Source: an uncultured Dyadobacter sp.
GTDB taxonomy: Bacteria; Bacteroidota; Bacteroidia; Cytophagales; Spirosomataceae
DNA: 8,006 nucleotides
Assembly (NCBI GenBank): GCA_937880795.1
Contig: CALGRQ010000112.1
Coordinates: 1-8,006 of the forward strand
Direction of reading: 5' to 3'
The position numbers were made by a program, and so were the translations under genes. Positions 1 to 6,371 of this stretch are shown here, in pieces (the first letter of the stretch is position 1; every line of letters starts with the position of its first letter). Below the pieces are notes generated by a model. That model did no database searches. It saw only the letters and a list, made by a program, of their open reading frames with translations, and was not told where the DNA came from.

Positions 1-449
1 TTTTCCCCTTCAATGTGAATTTCGATAGGAGCTTCAGTTTGATTGAAGTTTAGAGTTCGAACTTGAATGGATATCCCCGGCATAGAATTTTCCAACTCAC
101 GAACATATCTGTCCGACAATACTCTAGTAGCCTTTGGGTTCTTTGTTTTGATAAACAACTGGGCGAAATTTTCATCAGCATAATGGGGGGCATATGTAAC
201 ATGGAATCGCTTAGCCGAAATACCAATCAACGAAGTCACATCCCTCACCAGACTATCCTGCTTAATCTTATCCTCTAGGTATTTCGCTACCCGCCGAGTT
301 TGTTCTAGTGTTGCATTCTTCGGCAGCGTGACCAGGATATTGAACATATCAATATCTGCATTGGGAAAGAAGACTCGTGGCACAAGGGATAAAGACACCC
401 CACCTAATATCGTTATCAGACAGGTATAAAGCAGTGTTTTCTTTTTACT
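1..449 (-). CDS. RND efflux pump permease, C-terminal half (out of frame with N-terminal half; runs off window)
   Basis: This open frame continues the pump gene that is interrupted at 416-458 and is read through to the window edge without a stop (about 149 codons from 449; the frame is open back to 488, where TAA and TGA lie just upstream). It has no suitable early start codon, so it is not an independent gene. Its beginning is a hydrophobic segment (LLYTCLITILGGVSLSLVP) that fits transmembrane helix 7 of RND pumps. It is followed by FFPNAD and LPKNATLEQT, which match the place and pattern of the AcrB segments FLPDED and LPAGATQERT at the start of the second periplasmic (porter) domain. The rest reads as an intact porter domain with no further stop, so decay after the frameshift is not visible. 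The remaining porter part and helices 8-12 would lie outside the window. Confidence 0.85.
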
Positions 450-1969
450 CCCCCCCCCTTTATCCCGGAACTTGATTTGACGTGCTTTTTATCAGTCTTC
501 CACTTGGCCAGAAATTCGCACATGGCAGGCGTGATAAATAACGCTACGAGTAGGGAAGATCCTAACGCCAGCGCCACGGTAATGGGGAGCGTTAACATGA
601 ACTCTTTAGATAAACCCACAGTGAAAATGGCTAATGGGAAGAAGGTGGCCATTATACATACGGTTCGCACCAAAAGCGGTCTCATAAGTTGCTGCGCCGC
701 AAGCCAGGAAGCCTTTGATATCGACATTCCTTGTTTCGTCAGTTCGCGGAAATTATCACTTACAACTATTGCATCATCCACAACCATCCCTAAGCTTAAC
801 ACAAGACCTGCCAAGGTAACCTGATGAAGTGGCAACTTGAATAGTCGCAAAAATGCTATAGTCATTAAAATAGAAATCGGGGCCGCAAGTGCAGAAACTA
901 ACGCTGTACGAAGCGGCGACATAATGAGCAATGCAACGACAACCATCGCAATAACAAAGAAGAACTCAAAAGCAAATTGATTGATGGTGCCGCGCACAAA
1001 CTCAGGTTCGCTTACAATAGTTTTAAAGGTCAAGTCGGGCGGCAACCTCTGCGACAGGCTGTTTAGAACAAGATTCAATTTTTCACCAAAGGCAACTTCA
1101 TTGATATTGGTTCTTAGGTTAATCGCCAACATAATCGCTTTACCTGTTGTGCCAATAAGTGTGGTTGGTTCTTGGTATTCATTTTTTACTATACCAATGT
1201 CCTTAATAAGCGTTGACTTCCCCTGGGACAATACAATGGGAATTTCTTTAATTTCCTGTGCTGAATGAAGCTGTCCATCTATACCAATAGGTATTCGCGT
1301 CCCTGCGTGCTTAGAAACAGAAACTGGTTGCGCCTGGTGGTGTAAGGTGATGGCCTGCAATACAGTTTCGAGATCAACACCGTAATAAATCATCTTATTT
1401 TTGTCCAATAAAACGTCAATCACCTCTTGCTGTTTCCCAATTTGTTGGATTCCCGATACTTCCGATTCATGCTGCAGAACCTCCTGGATGGTATCGGCAT
1501 ATAACTTCAATTCCTTAAAAGACCTGACATTTGATGAAACGGTAATAATAACCTGCGTGATATCTGCCCATTCAGTCTGAACTACCGCCTTAGGTATTGG
1601 CAAAGCATTTAAGCCATGTTGAATCTTGCTCCAAACGACAGTTGGATCAGCTACATCTGGAGTGAGCTCTACTTTTACTATAGACACTCCCTGTATCGAT
1701 AGTGACGTGGTTTTACTCCTGTTGATCTGTTTTGACTGAAACAGATAGTCTTCAATAACTTCTGTTACCTCTTTTTCTACAGCAACTTCATCTAAACCAG
1801 GACATTGAGCCACAATGATGCCTTGCAATATTCTTAAATTCGGATCTGCCTGTCTAGGCATAGTAAATATTGATACAACGCCAGCCAATACGATCAAAGA
1901 AAAGGTGAATATTACCTTTTGCTTATTCTTCATTCCCCAGTAAGGCAGTCCTCCTTCTCCTATTTTCAT
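416..1969 (-). CDS. RND efflux pump permease, N-terminal half (HAE1/AcrB-like), truncated by frameshift
   Basis: Inner-membrane proton/drug antiporter subunit of a tripartite RND efflux system. The 517-residue frame contains TM1 (about residues 18-37), the first periplasmic porter/docking region (about 40-330), and TM2 to TM6 (about 331-350, 355-377, 384-406, 430-452, 458-484). TM4 carries GMVVDDAIVV with the adjacent aspartates D398-D399, equivalent to the AcrB proton-relay pair D407/D408, so the energy-coupling site is present. Complete RND pumps have about 1,000-1,050 residues; this frame stops after TM6, following an out-of-frame tail (VKRKHCFIPV) that begins right after a run of nine G. 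The missing half follows in another frame (see 1-449). The ATG at 1969 lies 6 bp after the adaptor stop, so the two are an operon. The exported substrate cannot be read from sequence. The linker between TM6 and TM7 seems shorter than usual. Confidence 0.9.
   Translation of the reverse strand: MKIGEGGLPYWGMKNKQKVIFTFSLIVLAGVVSIFTMPRQADPNLRILQGIIVAQCPGLDEVAVEKEVTEVIEDYLFQSKQINRSKTTSLSIQGVSIVKVELTPDVADPTVVWSKIQHGLNALPIPKAVVQTEWADITQVIITVSSNVRSFKELKLYADTIQEVLQHESEVSGIQQIGKQQEVIDVLLDKNKMIYYGVDLETVLQAITLHHQAQPVSVSKHAGTRIPIGIDGQLHSAQEIKEIPIVLSQGKSTLIKDIGIVKNEYQEPTTLIGTTGKAIMLAINLRTNINEVAFGEKLNLVLNSLSQRLPPDLTFKTIVSEPEFVRGTINQFAFEFFFVIAMVVVALLIMSPLRTALVSALAAPISILMTIAFLRLFKLPLHQVTLAGLVLSLGMVVDDAIVVSDNFRELTKQGMSISKASWLAAQQLMRPLLVRTVCIMATFFPLAIFTVGLSKEFMLTLPITVALALGSSLLVALFITPAMCEFLAKWKTDKKHVKSSSGIKGGGVKRKHCFIPV
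450..458 (-). repeat. G9 homopolymer at the frame junction of the RND pump gene
   Basis: On the minus strand nine consecutive G (codons AAG GGG GGG GGA in the first-half frame) sit exactly where the pump reading frame changes. With ten G the frame reads straight on into the second half (GGG GGG GGG AGT AAA AAG); with eight G it meets TAA immediately. With nine it ends at 416. Such runs are prone to replication slippage, to transcriptional or ribosomal slippage, and also to sequencing miscalls; the sequence alone cannot tell these apart. Confidence 0.9.
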
Positions 1970-1975
1970 AACATG

Positions 1976-2989
1976 TTAGTTGAGAATCTTTACCTTCTGG
2001 TTATCTGTTAAATTTTCTGATCCGGCAGTAACTACCTCATCATTTTCGGACAATCCTTCAGAAACAATAAAATGCCCGTTTACATTCTCATGAATGAGTA
2101 GCTTGATTGCCCTTACCTGTGCTATACTATCCTTTACAACGTATACATATTTATTGTGCGCAACATGAACCGCAGATTGTCCTAAATGCAATTGATTGCT
2201 AAAATTCAATTTCAAATTAACATTCACGTACATGCCAGGCGATAGCTTCGCAGGTTGCTTTTGGAATGATATTTTTACAGTATTAGTTTTATTGAAATCA
2301 CTGGTCACCGGACTGATGAAATCTATCACACCTTCAGTGTTTTCGGTGCCAGGAATTGAAATGGCGCATTTCATTCCTTCTTTTAAATCCTTCAACTCAT
2401 TCGCGGAAACTTCAATTTCTACGTGCATCCGATCAATTCTCATAAACGTGAATTGCTTCATGCTTGCTATCGCGACGGCTCCCTTATTTGAATAACTATT
2501 AACAATAATCCCCTCGTAAGGCGCCCTTAAGACTGTGCTGTTTTCCTCCCTTATTGCGATTTGCTCCAACACACGGGCTTTTTCATACTTCAACAAGTTT
2601 TCCTGATACTCCCGTTCCGCTATATTGCTGGAACTCCTTAGTTGTTTGGATCGCATCAACAGATCCTGTGCATTGGCCACTTCCAATGACGCGAGCTTCC
2701 GTTTATATTCATAATCTTCCTTTTCCAGAGTAGCGAGTATTTCGCCTTCCTTTACACGATCTCCTTCATTAACCTTTATATCCTGTACGCGTCCAGGGTG
2801 AATAAAACCCAAGTCAATAATATATGGGGAAACTACTTTGCCAGGCCAAATTCGTTCAATTATTGTCTCCATTATAATTACACGCTCGGTTTTAACCAAG
2901 ATTTCTTCTTCTTGCCGGGGAAGCTTGGGAGATCCACAATGAATAGAAAAGGCTATCACCCCCAAAATGAGATATAGATACTTGTACAT
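1976..2989 (-). CDS. RND efflux periplasmic adaptor (HlyD/AcrA-type membrane fusion protein)
   Basis: Adaptor subunit that links the inner-membrane RND pump to an outer-membrane channel in the periplasm. The 337 residues show the usual order. There is an N-terminal signal-like hydrophobic stretch (about 3-17) and a first half-lipoyl motif around residues 61-94 (GRVQDIKVNEGDRVKEGEIL). A short alpha-helical hairpin (about 95-148) is followed by the second half-lipoyl motif (151-173, STVLRAPYEGIIV). Then come a beta-barrel domain (about 188-260, including LSPGMYVNVNL) and a membrane-proximal domain to the end. Cys18 could be a lipoprotein anchor as in many adaptors, but the preceding SIH is a poor lipobox (His at -1), so lipidation is doubtful. 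It lies 6 bp before the pump gene, and the pair is surely co-transcribed. No good TAnnTTTG promoter was found in the 140 bp upstream, which fits read-through from, or control by, the sigma/anti-sigma pair. Confidence 0.92.
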   Translation of the reverse strand: MYKYLYLILGVIAFSIHCGSPKLPRQEEEILVKTERVIIMETIIERIWPGKVVSPYIIDLGFIHPGRVQDIKVNEGDRVKEGEILATLEKEDYEYKRKLASLEVANAQDLLMRSKQLRSSSNIAEREYQENLLKYEKARVLEQIAIREENSTVLRAPYEGIIVNSYSNKGAVAIASMKQFTFMRIDRMHVEIEVSANELKDLKEGMKCAISIPGTENTEGVIDFISPVTSDFNKTNTVKISFQKQPAKLSPGMYVNVNLKLNFSNQLHLGQSAVHVAHNKYVYVVKDSIAQVRAIKLLIHENVNGHFIVSEGLSENDEVVTAGSENLTDNQKVKILN

Positions 2990-3129
2990 AACAATAATAT
3001 TAATATTTAGTAAACAGGGCCGCCAGAAGCGGTAATAAGGGAATCCTAAACAAAGCGCCCAATTTCAGGTGCTATATTATGTACAAGTGAAGATGTTGAT
3101 TTGGGTAACGTTGGCGAAAAATTATTTAC
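2990..3129. other. Intergenic gap between anti-sigma-like gene and efflux operon
   Basis: 140 bp without a gene. On the minus strand there is a small GC hairpin (CCGC-N5-GCGG, about 3021-3033) but no T run behind it, so no intrinsic terminator is supported. No TAnnTTTG-type promoter is visible. If the neighbouring ECF factor drives the pump, its unknown recognition sequence should be here or upstream of the sigma gene. Confidence 0.4.
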
Positions 3130-3447
3130 TTACCTGCTAATCAAATAGACCGTAAGTAGCAGTAGCCCTATAACGATGGAGATAATACCAATGATGATGA
3201 TGAACCGGCGCCGCCGCCGGCGCTTTACTGTGGAAATCACCTCCTCCCAGCCTTGCGAGCGGGACATCGGTGTAAATAATCTGGAATTTTGGTTACGCTG
3301 ATCAAGCTTTTGTATTTGATTCCATATTGCAATGGCTTCCTCGTTGGAGGTAAGCAAATCATCAGCCAATGCATTGTCCTCTTCAGATATAATCCCTACA
3401 GCCTTCCGCATTAGCAATTGCAAAAGTTCATCCTTAGAAAGTTTCAT
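3130..3447 (-). CDS. Short FecR-like anti-sigma protein, single membrane span, no periplasmic domain
   Basis: Probable membrane anti-sigma factor partnered with the preceding ECF sigma factor. Residues 1-75 form a soluble, mostly helical N-terminal region (LSKDELLQLLMRKAVGIISEED, then EAIAIWNQIQKLD) resembling the cytoplasmic sigma-binding part of FecR-type proteins. Next comes a run of six arginines (76-81) and one strongly hydrophobic helix (82-103), with only two residues after it. Typical FecR proteins have over 300 residues with a large periplasmic sensor domain; here nothing is left outside. The start ATG lies inside the end of the sigma gene (14-nt overlap), implying translational coupling. 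The in-frame sequence after the TAA soon meets another stop and does not look like a lost FecR domain. The function is inferred from position and architecture; a small membrane protein of other role is possible. Confidence 0.65.
   Translation of the reverse strand: MKLSKDELLQLLMRKAVGIISEEDNALADDLLTSNEEAIAIWNQIQKLDQRNQNSRLFTPMSRSQGWEEVISTVKRRRRRRFIIIIGIISIVIGLLLLTVYLISR
3208..3223 (-). repeat. GC-only hairpin inside the arginine-run codons
   Basis: The codons CGC CGG CGG CGG CGC CGG of the anti-sigma-like gene contain a perfect inverted repeat GCGCCG-GCGG-CGGCGC (6-bp arms, 4-nt loop) just before the membrane-span codons. It is conspicuous in an otherwise AT-rich region. It may pause translation or simply result from arginine codon choice. 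Confidence 0.4.
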
Positions 3448-3970
3448 CGATAGATAGATGGAGTTTAATATGGCGGGTCGCAGATTTTAAGTAATGTTTC
3501 ACTACATTGATGTTTAAGCCATATAAGGAGGCAATTTCTGTGTATTTTAATCTTGCTAGGTATGCTAGGTAAATATTCTTCATCTTTTCCGGCATATTTT
3601 GAACAATCTGGTCAAGTCTCACAAATATTTCAGCCGAAAAATGAGGAATTTCCTTGGAATTTGCAAACTGTTGGTATTCAACCGCATTCTTTCTTTCCCC
3701 CTGTTTCTTCTTCAGATAATTGATGGCCCGCTGCCGGCACATCATATATAACAAAGCCGTTATTGATTCCGTATTTTTGTAATATCTGTGTTCATATAGA
3801 GCAATAAATACGCTTTGCACGACATCGTGTGCCTCTTCAGGATCATCGATTATGGTGGTTACCAAACCGAGACAATACCGGTAATAATAATCGTAAAGCT
3901 CCTTAAACACCGATTCCAGGTTGCGTCCAGCCTTTAGTTGTTCAAGGATGCGAACTTCATTTATTTGCAC
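3434..3970 (-). CDS. ECF RNA polymerase sigma-70 family factor
   Basis: Extracytoplasmic-function sigma factor (178 residues, normal length) that directs RNA polymerase to a small regulon. Region 2 covers about residues 21-89 (FKELYDYYYRYCLGLVTTI, then DDPEEAHDVVQSVFIALYEH, and ITALLYMMCRQRAINYLKKK for the -10 contacts). Region 4 covers about 115-172, with the helix-turn-helix YTEIASLYGLNINVVKHYLKSA. Region 4 is somewhat divergent (MPEKMKNIYLAYLARLKY where most have LP..R.VF...). The start is GTG at 3970: an in-frame TAA lies four codons upstream, and the nearby ATG is in another frame. The gene overlaps the anti-sigma-like gene by 14 nt and precedes an RND efflux operon, its likely target or passenger. 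A weak promoter-like pair lies upstream (TTG at 4075-4073, TAGTTTTT at 4054-4047, spacer 18), offered only tentatively. Confidence 0.92.
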   Translation of the reverse strand: MQINEVRILEQLKAGRNLESVFKELYDYYYRYCLGLVTTIIDDPEEAHDVVQSVFIALYEHRYYKNTESITALLYMMCRQRAINYLKKKQGERKNAVEYQQFANSKEIPHFSAEIFVRLDQIVQNMPEKMKNIYLAYLARLKYTEIASLYGLNINVVKHYLKSATRHIKLHLSIDETF

Positions 3971-4127
3971 GGATAAGGATTATAGACAGGGAATTTAGCA
4001 CTATTTTGGGGTTCTGCTGCAATTATCTTTTCTAAGCCAGTTGCGTAAAAACTACACATTTATGGCCAGAAACAATCCGTCATTAAGTATTTCCAAGGTG
4101 AATGAAATGCCATTGCATCTAAAGCAC

Positions 4128-4155
4128 AAAAAAACCGACATACGAAATGCCGGTT
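4128..4155 (-). terminator. Intrinsic terminator downstream of the 4532-4248 gene
   Basis: On the minus strand AACCGGCAT, loop TTCGT, ATGTCGGTT form a 9-bp stem with one G-T pair, followed directly by a run of T (A 4128-4134 on plus). It lies about 90 bp after the stop of the small minus-strand gene and insulates it from the sigma-factor gene. Confidence 0.85.
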
Positions 4156-4247
4156 CAATCACTACTAAAAAGAAACTAGTTTTATCAGAATTAATCTAAC
4201 AATTAATAGTTTTCGATCCTGTTAACTGCTTGTTATACAATCAAAGA

Positions 4248-4532
4248 TTACCCTTGACGAAATACCCTATTATCGGCATCGATAGGGTAATACCAATGCC
4301 CTTCATAATATAATTCGCACCATTCTCCAGTCACTAACTCTAACGATTCGTCTGGATACAATGTACTTACCTGTAAAGGAGGGGAAATAGGTTTAGGATA
4401 AATTATAAATCTTGTTTTAAGCCGAACGGTCACGAGTAACTTGTTTCCGTTTCGCCTAACGCGATAAACCCACCGCCGTGGATCATCGCGTTTATTCAAT
4501 TTTTGTGTGACCTCTTGTATTTTACCAGCCAT
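4248..4532 (-). CDS. Hypothetical protein, 94 residues, basic N-terminal half
   Basis: Not recognised. With the ATG at 4532 the product has 94 residues and no signal peptide or membrane span. The first half is rich in Arg/Lys (KLNKRDDPRRWVYRVRRNGNK, then a beta-like LLVTVRLKTRFIIYP). The second half is acidic/aromatic (ESLELVTGEWCELYYEGHWYYPID), suggesting a small beta-rich domain; nucleic-acid binding is possible but unproven. An in-frame TTG at 4589 would add 19 residues. I prefer the ATG because a promoter-like pair (TTTG 4590-4587, 19-bp spacer, ATATTTTG 4567-4560) sits between the two candidate starts and would give a leader of about 20 nt. The gene follows the 5020-4634 gene by 101 bp in the same direction and ends at a good terminator. 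Confidence 0.6.
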   Translation of the reverse strand: MAGKIQEVTQKLNKRDDPRRWVYRVRRNGNKLLVTVRLKTRFIIYPKPISPPLQVSTLYPDESLELVTGEWCELYYEGHWYYPIDADNRVFRQG

Positions 4533-4559
4533 GGAGTTCTCTTGGTTCTTAGCTGAGTA

Positions 4560-4590
4560 CAAAATATGGTGCCTGAATTGTTTCGTCAAA
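4560..4590 (-). promoter_or_regulatory. Possible Bacteroidota-type promoter for the 4532-4248 gene
   Basis: Minus strand TTTG (4590-4587), 19-bp spacer, ATATTTTG followed by T (4567-4560). The spacing fits the known Bacteroidota pattern TTTG/TAnnTTTG, but the first two bases of the -7 box are swapped (AT for TA). The ATG at 4532 lies 27 bp downstream of the box. Confidence 0.35.
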
Positions 4591-4633
4591 AAAATTACCG
4601 ATACAAAATTCGGAAATCATATTCAAACACCTG

Positions 4634-5020
4634 TTACCACGCCAAGCGTTCGTTCTTCTTTATAAATTCATTCCGTAAATGCAACTTATACTCTTCCGTA
4701 AGGGCAGTATAGTATTCTGCCAAACTCTTTAAAGCCTGCAGGCCATTATCTATGCCTAACTGCTGGAGTGACCTTTTATTCATTGCCATTACTTCCCAAT
4801 AAACGATAACAGTACAAGTACCTGGTATAAGGGCACCAAGAAAATTGCCCAAATTTAACCGCTTCGTAAAGGCCTCTTTAAATTTTGAAAGTTGGTCCTC
4901 CGTTTCAAAGGAGTATACCCTTCCAAACCAATGTGGTTTTCTCCGAAATACCACTTCATATACTTCGCCTTCTTTATCCCTGCCACAGAAGATCCGAAAT
5001 GTACTTTGCTCTTCTTGCAT
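4634..5020 (-). CDS. Hypothetical protein, 128 residues
   Basis: Not recognised. No signal peptide or clear membrane helix; the most hydrophobic stretch (residues 57-75, LGNFLGALIPGTCTVIVYW) is short and mixed. The first 40 residues look beta-rich (FRIFCGRDKEGEVYEVVF, WFGRVYSFET), and residues 41-56 and 83-125 look helical and charged. This suggests a small cytosolic domain with a C-terminal helical tail. The start ATG at 5020 is the only sensible one. It is divergent from the lipoprotein-like gene (5205) across 184 bp and is followed by another small unknown gene in the same direction, so the two may be co-transcribed or separately started. Confidence 0.7.
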   Translation of the reverse strand: MQEEQSTFRIFCGRDKEGEVYEVVFRRKPHWFGRVYSFETEDQLSKFKEAFTKRLNLGNFLGALIPGTCTVIVYWEVMAMNKRSLQQLGIDNGLQALKSLAEYYTALTEEYKLHLRNEFIKKNERLAW

Positions 5021-5204
5021 TAAGTGACTTTTATCAATTTAAAAAACGATAATACTACTTAAACGACGTTATGATCTTTGTGAAACGCTCGTTAACACAG
5101 GATTATGACAATACAATAACCTTATTAACAATTTTGCGCTTGGCAATACTATTGTGTTAACAAAGCTTTTATTTAGCTTTCAACTTAAAATCTCCTTTTG
5201 GCTA
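5021..5204. promoter_or_regulatory. Divergent intergenic region with TGTTAACA palindrome and weak promoter boxes
   Basis: 184 bp between the minus-strand gene starting at 5020 and the plus-strand gene starting at 5205. It holds a perfect palindrome TGTTAACA (5155-5162) and a near copy CGTTAACA (5090-5097). On the plus strand there are two imperfect -7 boxes, CAATTTTG (5129-5136) and TACTATTG (5147-5154), each one base off TAnnTTTG; neither has a good TTG at -33. Shared control of the two divergent units is possible. Confidence 0.3.
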
Positions 5205-5585
5205 ATGAAGGCTGTCCTTTTATTCCTCGCGGTCGCAATTTTGTGCGCGTCCTGCGAGATGATATTTCCGGGATTACCAGACTGTCCAGAGTGTCCGACA
5301 CAAAAACCATCCTGGACCGCAATAACATTCTACGGCGTCGGTGTTGTAGACAAGAAGTATGACTGTTACTCCGCAGACTATGGACACGCCGTGGAAGTGA
5401 CATTGTTGAATTACACCCCTTTGGGAACCAAAAAGATTTTGCTCTACAACGTGCCCGAGGATATGATTACAAATGGGCGATGGATAAACTTTCAAGGAGA
5501 ACGAATAAATGAAAATACTAGCCGAATACATTGTCATAAAGATACCACTGTGACTGAACAATACTATGTGTCTACAATGTATTGA
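5205..5585 (+). CDS. Small probable lipoprotein, cysteine-rich
   Basis: Not assigned to a known family. The 126-residue product from the ATG at 5205 begins with a short signal peptide (MKAVLLFLAVAILCAS) ending at Cys17. The lipobox is C-A-S-C, acceptable at -2/-1 but with Cys instead of Leu at -3. The residues after Cys17 (EMIF) do not resemble the acidic surface-export signal of some Bacteroidota lipoproteins, so a periplasm-facing anchor is more likely. The mature part has a CPEC pair (Cys27, Cys30) plus Cys54 and Cys110, then a beta-rich, charged tail (HAVEVTLLNY, KKILLYNVPEDM). An in-frame TTG at 5154 would add 17 residues before the signal peptide and is less likely. It is a single-gene transcript ending in a strong terminator. 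Confidence 0.7.
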   Translation: MKAVLLFLAVAILCASCEMIFPGLPDCPECPTQKPSWTAITFYGVGVVDKKYDCYSADYGHAVEVTLLNYTPLGTKKILLYNVPEDMITNGRWINFQGERINENTSRIHCHKDTTVTEQYYVSTMY

Positions 5586-5633
5586 TACCAGTCAGTAAAA
5601 ATCAGTTGTCTTAGCAGTTTTGAAATACCGCGT

Positions 5634-5666
5634 AAAAAGTTGCTTCGTATTGAGGCAACTTTTTTT
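5634..5666 (+). terminator. Intrinsic terminator after the lipoprotein-like gene
   Basis: AAAAAGTTGCTTC, loop GTATT, GAGGCAACTTTTT, then TT: a 13-bp stem with one G-T pair and a T run of seven. It lies about 50 bp after the stop at 5585. The A run on the other side would also allow termination from the opposite direction. Confidence 0.92.
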
Positions 5667-5810
5667 AATGAACGGATGATGTTCTGTAATTACAAAATTC
5701 TACCTATATTTGGCTACTTCAGAACGGAACCAAGCAATAGCTCCAGAATTTCATTGACGCTTCTCCACAATTTATTTGAGACAAAACATAGACATTAATT
5801 ACCCCTCACC

Positions 5811-5839
5811 TTTGTATAAGGCACCTTACTCTAATTTTG
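5811..5839 (+). promoter_or_regulatory. Bacteroidota primary-sigma promoter, probably giving a leaderless transcript
   Basis: TTTG at 5811-5814, 17-bp spacer, TAATTTTG at 5832-5839 followed by T: a complete match to the Bacteroidota pattern (TTTG, 17-23 bp, TAnnTTTG plus pyrimidine). The ATG of the next gene begins at 5846, only 6 bp after the box, where the transcription start would be expected. Confidence 0.7.
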
Positions 5840-5845
5840 TATTTT

Positions 5846-6367
5846 ATGCATACAAATGAGCCCGTAGAAAAAATTGTTAGCTCCGAACTCATCAGTCTTG
5901 ATAGATTAAGTGAAAAATTAAATCAACATTTCATGTTGCATTTAATATTGGAGTTATTTGGCAGAAATTCCACTACAAAAAAATGGCATCTCGCCAGTTG
6001 GCTTCAATCAACTGAAAAAGCCATCGTTCAAAATACCAATCCGGTTAGAGAGGCATTCCATGCTAATCATATGAGAATTGCACAAGACTACACTGAAGAT
6101 TTCAAAAACAAAATTTTCGGTTCGATCTTGCTTTCTCTGGCCGACACCCACTCCAATGATCCAGAATTTGCCCTGATCAAGAAAAACTTTATACTTGCAG
6201 ATCGAGAAGAATTAACCAATACGATTTTTCACATCCTGGAAGAAAGCCATAAATATGTTTCAGATATCGGATCTGCGCTCAAGTACCGCGATATAACCTC
6301 TCCAAAACAATTCGAATTTAATTTCTTGAATTGCCCTTCCATGTCGTTAAAAGGAGTAATCGACTGA
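5846..6367 (+). CDS. Hypothetical protein, 173 residues, largely helical
   Basis: Not recognised. The ATG at 5846 is chosen; an in-frame TTG at 5837 overlaps the -7 promoter box and cannot be the start if that promoter is used. The product lacks a signal peptide and membrane spans and looks alpha-helical throughout (LDRLSEKLNQHFMLHLILEL, KIFGSILLSLADT, ELTNTIFHILEESHKYV), so it is probably cytosolic. It heads a small plus-strand unit: the next reading frame begins 4 bp after its TGA. Its AT-rich, Asn/Lys-rich composition resembles the two following genes and differs from the efflux region. Confidence 0.7.
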   Translation: MHTNEPVEKIVSSELISLDRLSEKLNQHFMLHLILELFGRNSTTKKWHLASWLQSTEKAIVQNTNPVREAFHANHMRIAQDYTEDFKNKIFGSILLSLADTHSNDPEFALIKKNFILADREELTNTIFHILEESHKYVSDIGSALKYRDITSPKQFEFNFLNCPSMSLKGVID

Positions 6368-6371
6368 ATTA

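Noticed and set aside
63..278. Plus-strand open frame over the pump C-terminal half
   Set aside because: It lies opposite the clear RND continuation on the minus strand and has no domain-like composition; the same holds for plus-strand frames at 477-824, 981-1268 and 2196-2495.
3017..3036. Terminator between anti-sigma-like gene and adaptor gene
   Set aside because: The hairpin has only 4 bp and no T run follows.
4845..5027. Plus-strand open frame of 60 codons
   Set aside because: Antisense shadow of the 5020-4634 gene, with no supported start signal.
5154..5204. TTG at 5154 as start of the lipoprotein-like gene
   Set aside because: It would put 17 extra residues in front of an ordinary signal peptide that begins at the ATG 5205.
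5185..5561. Two minus-strand open frames opposite the lipoprotein-like gene
   Set aside because: The plus-strand frame has a signal peptide, lipobox-like site and a terminator after it; the antisense frames have none of these.
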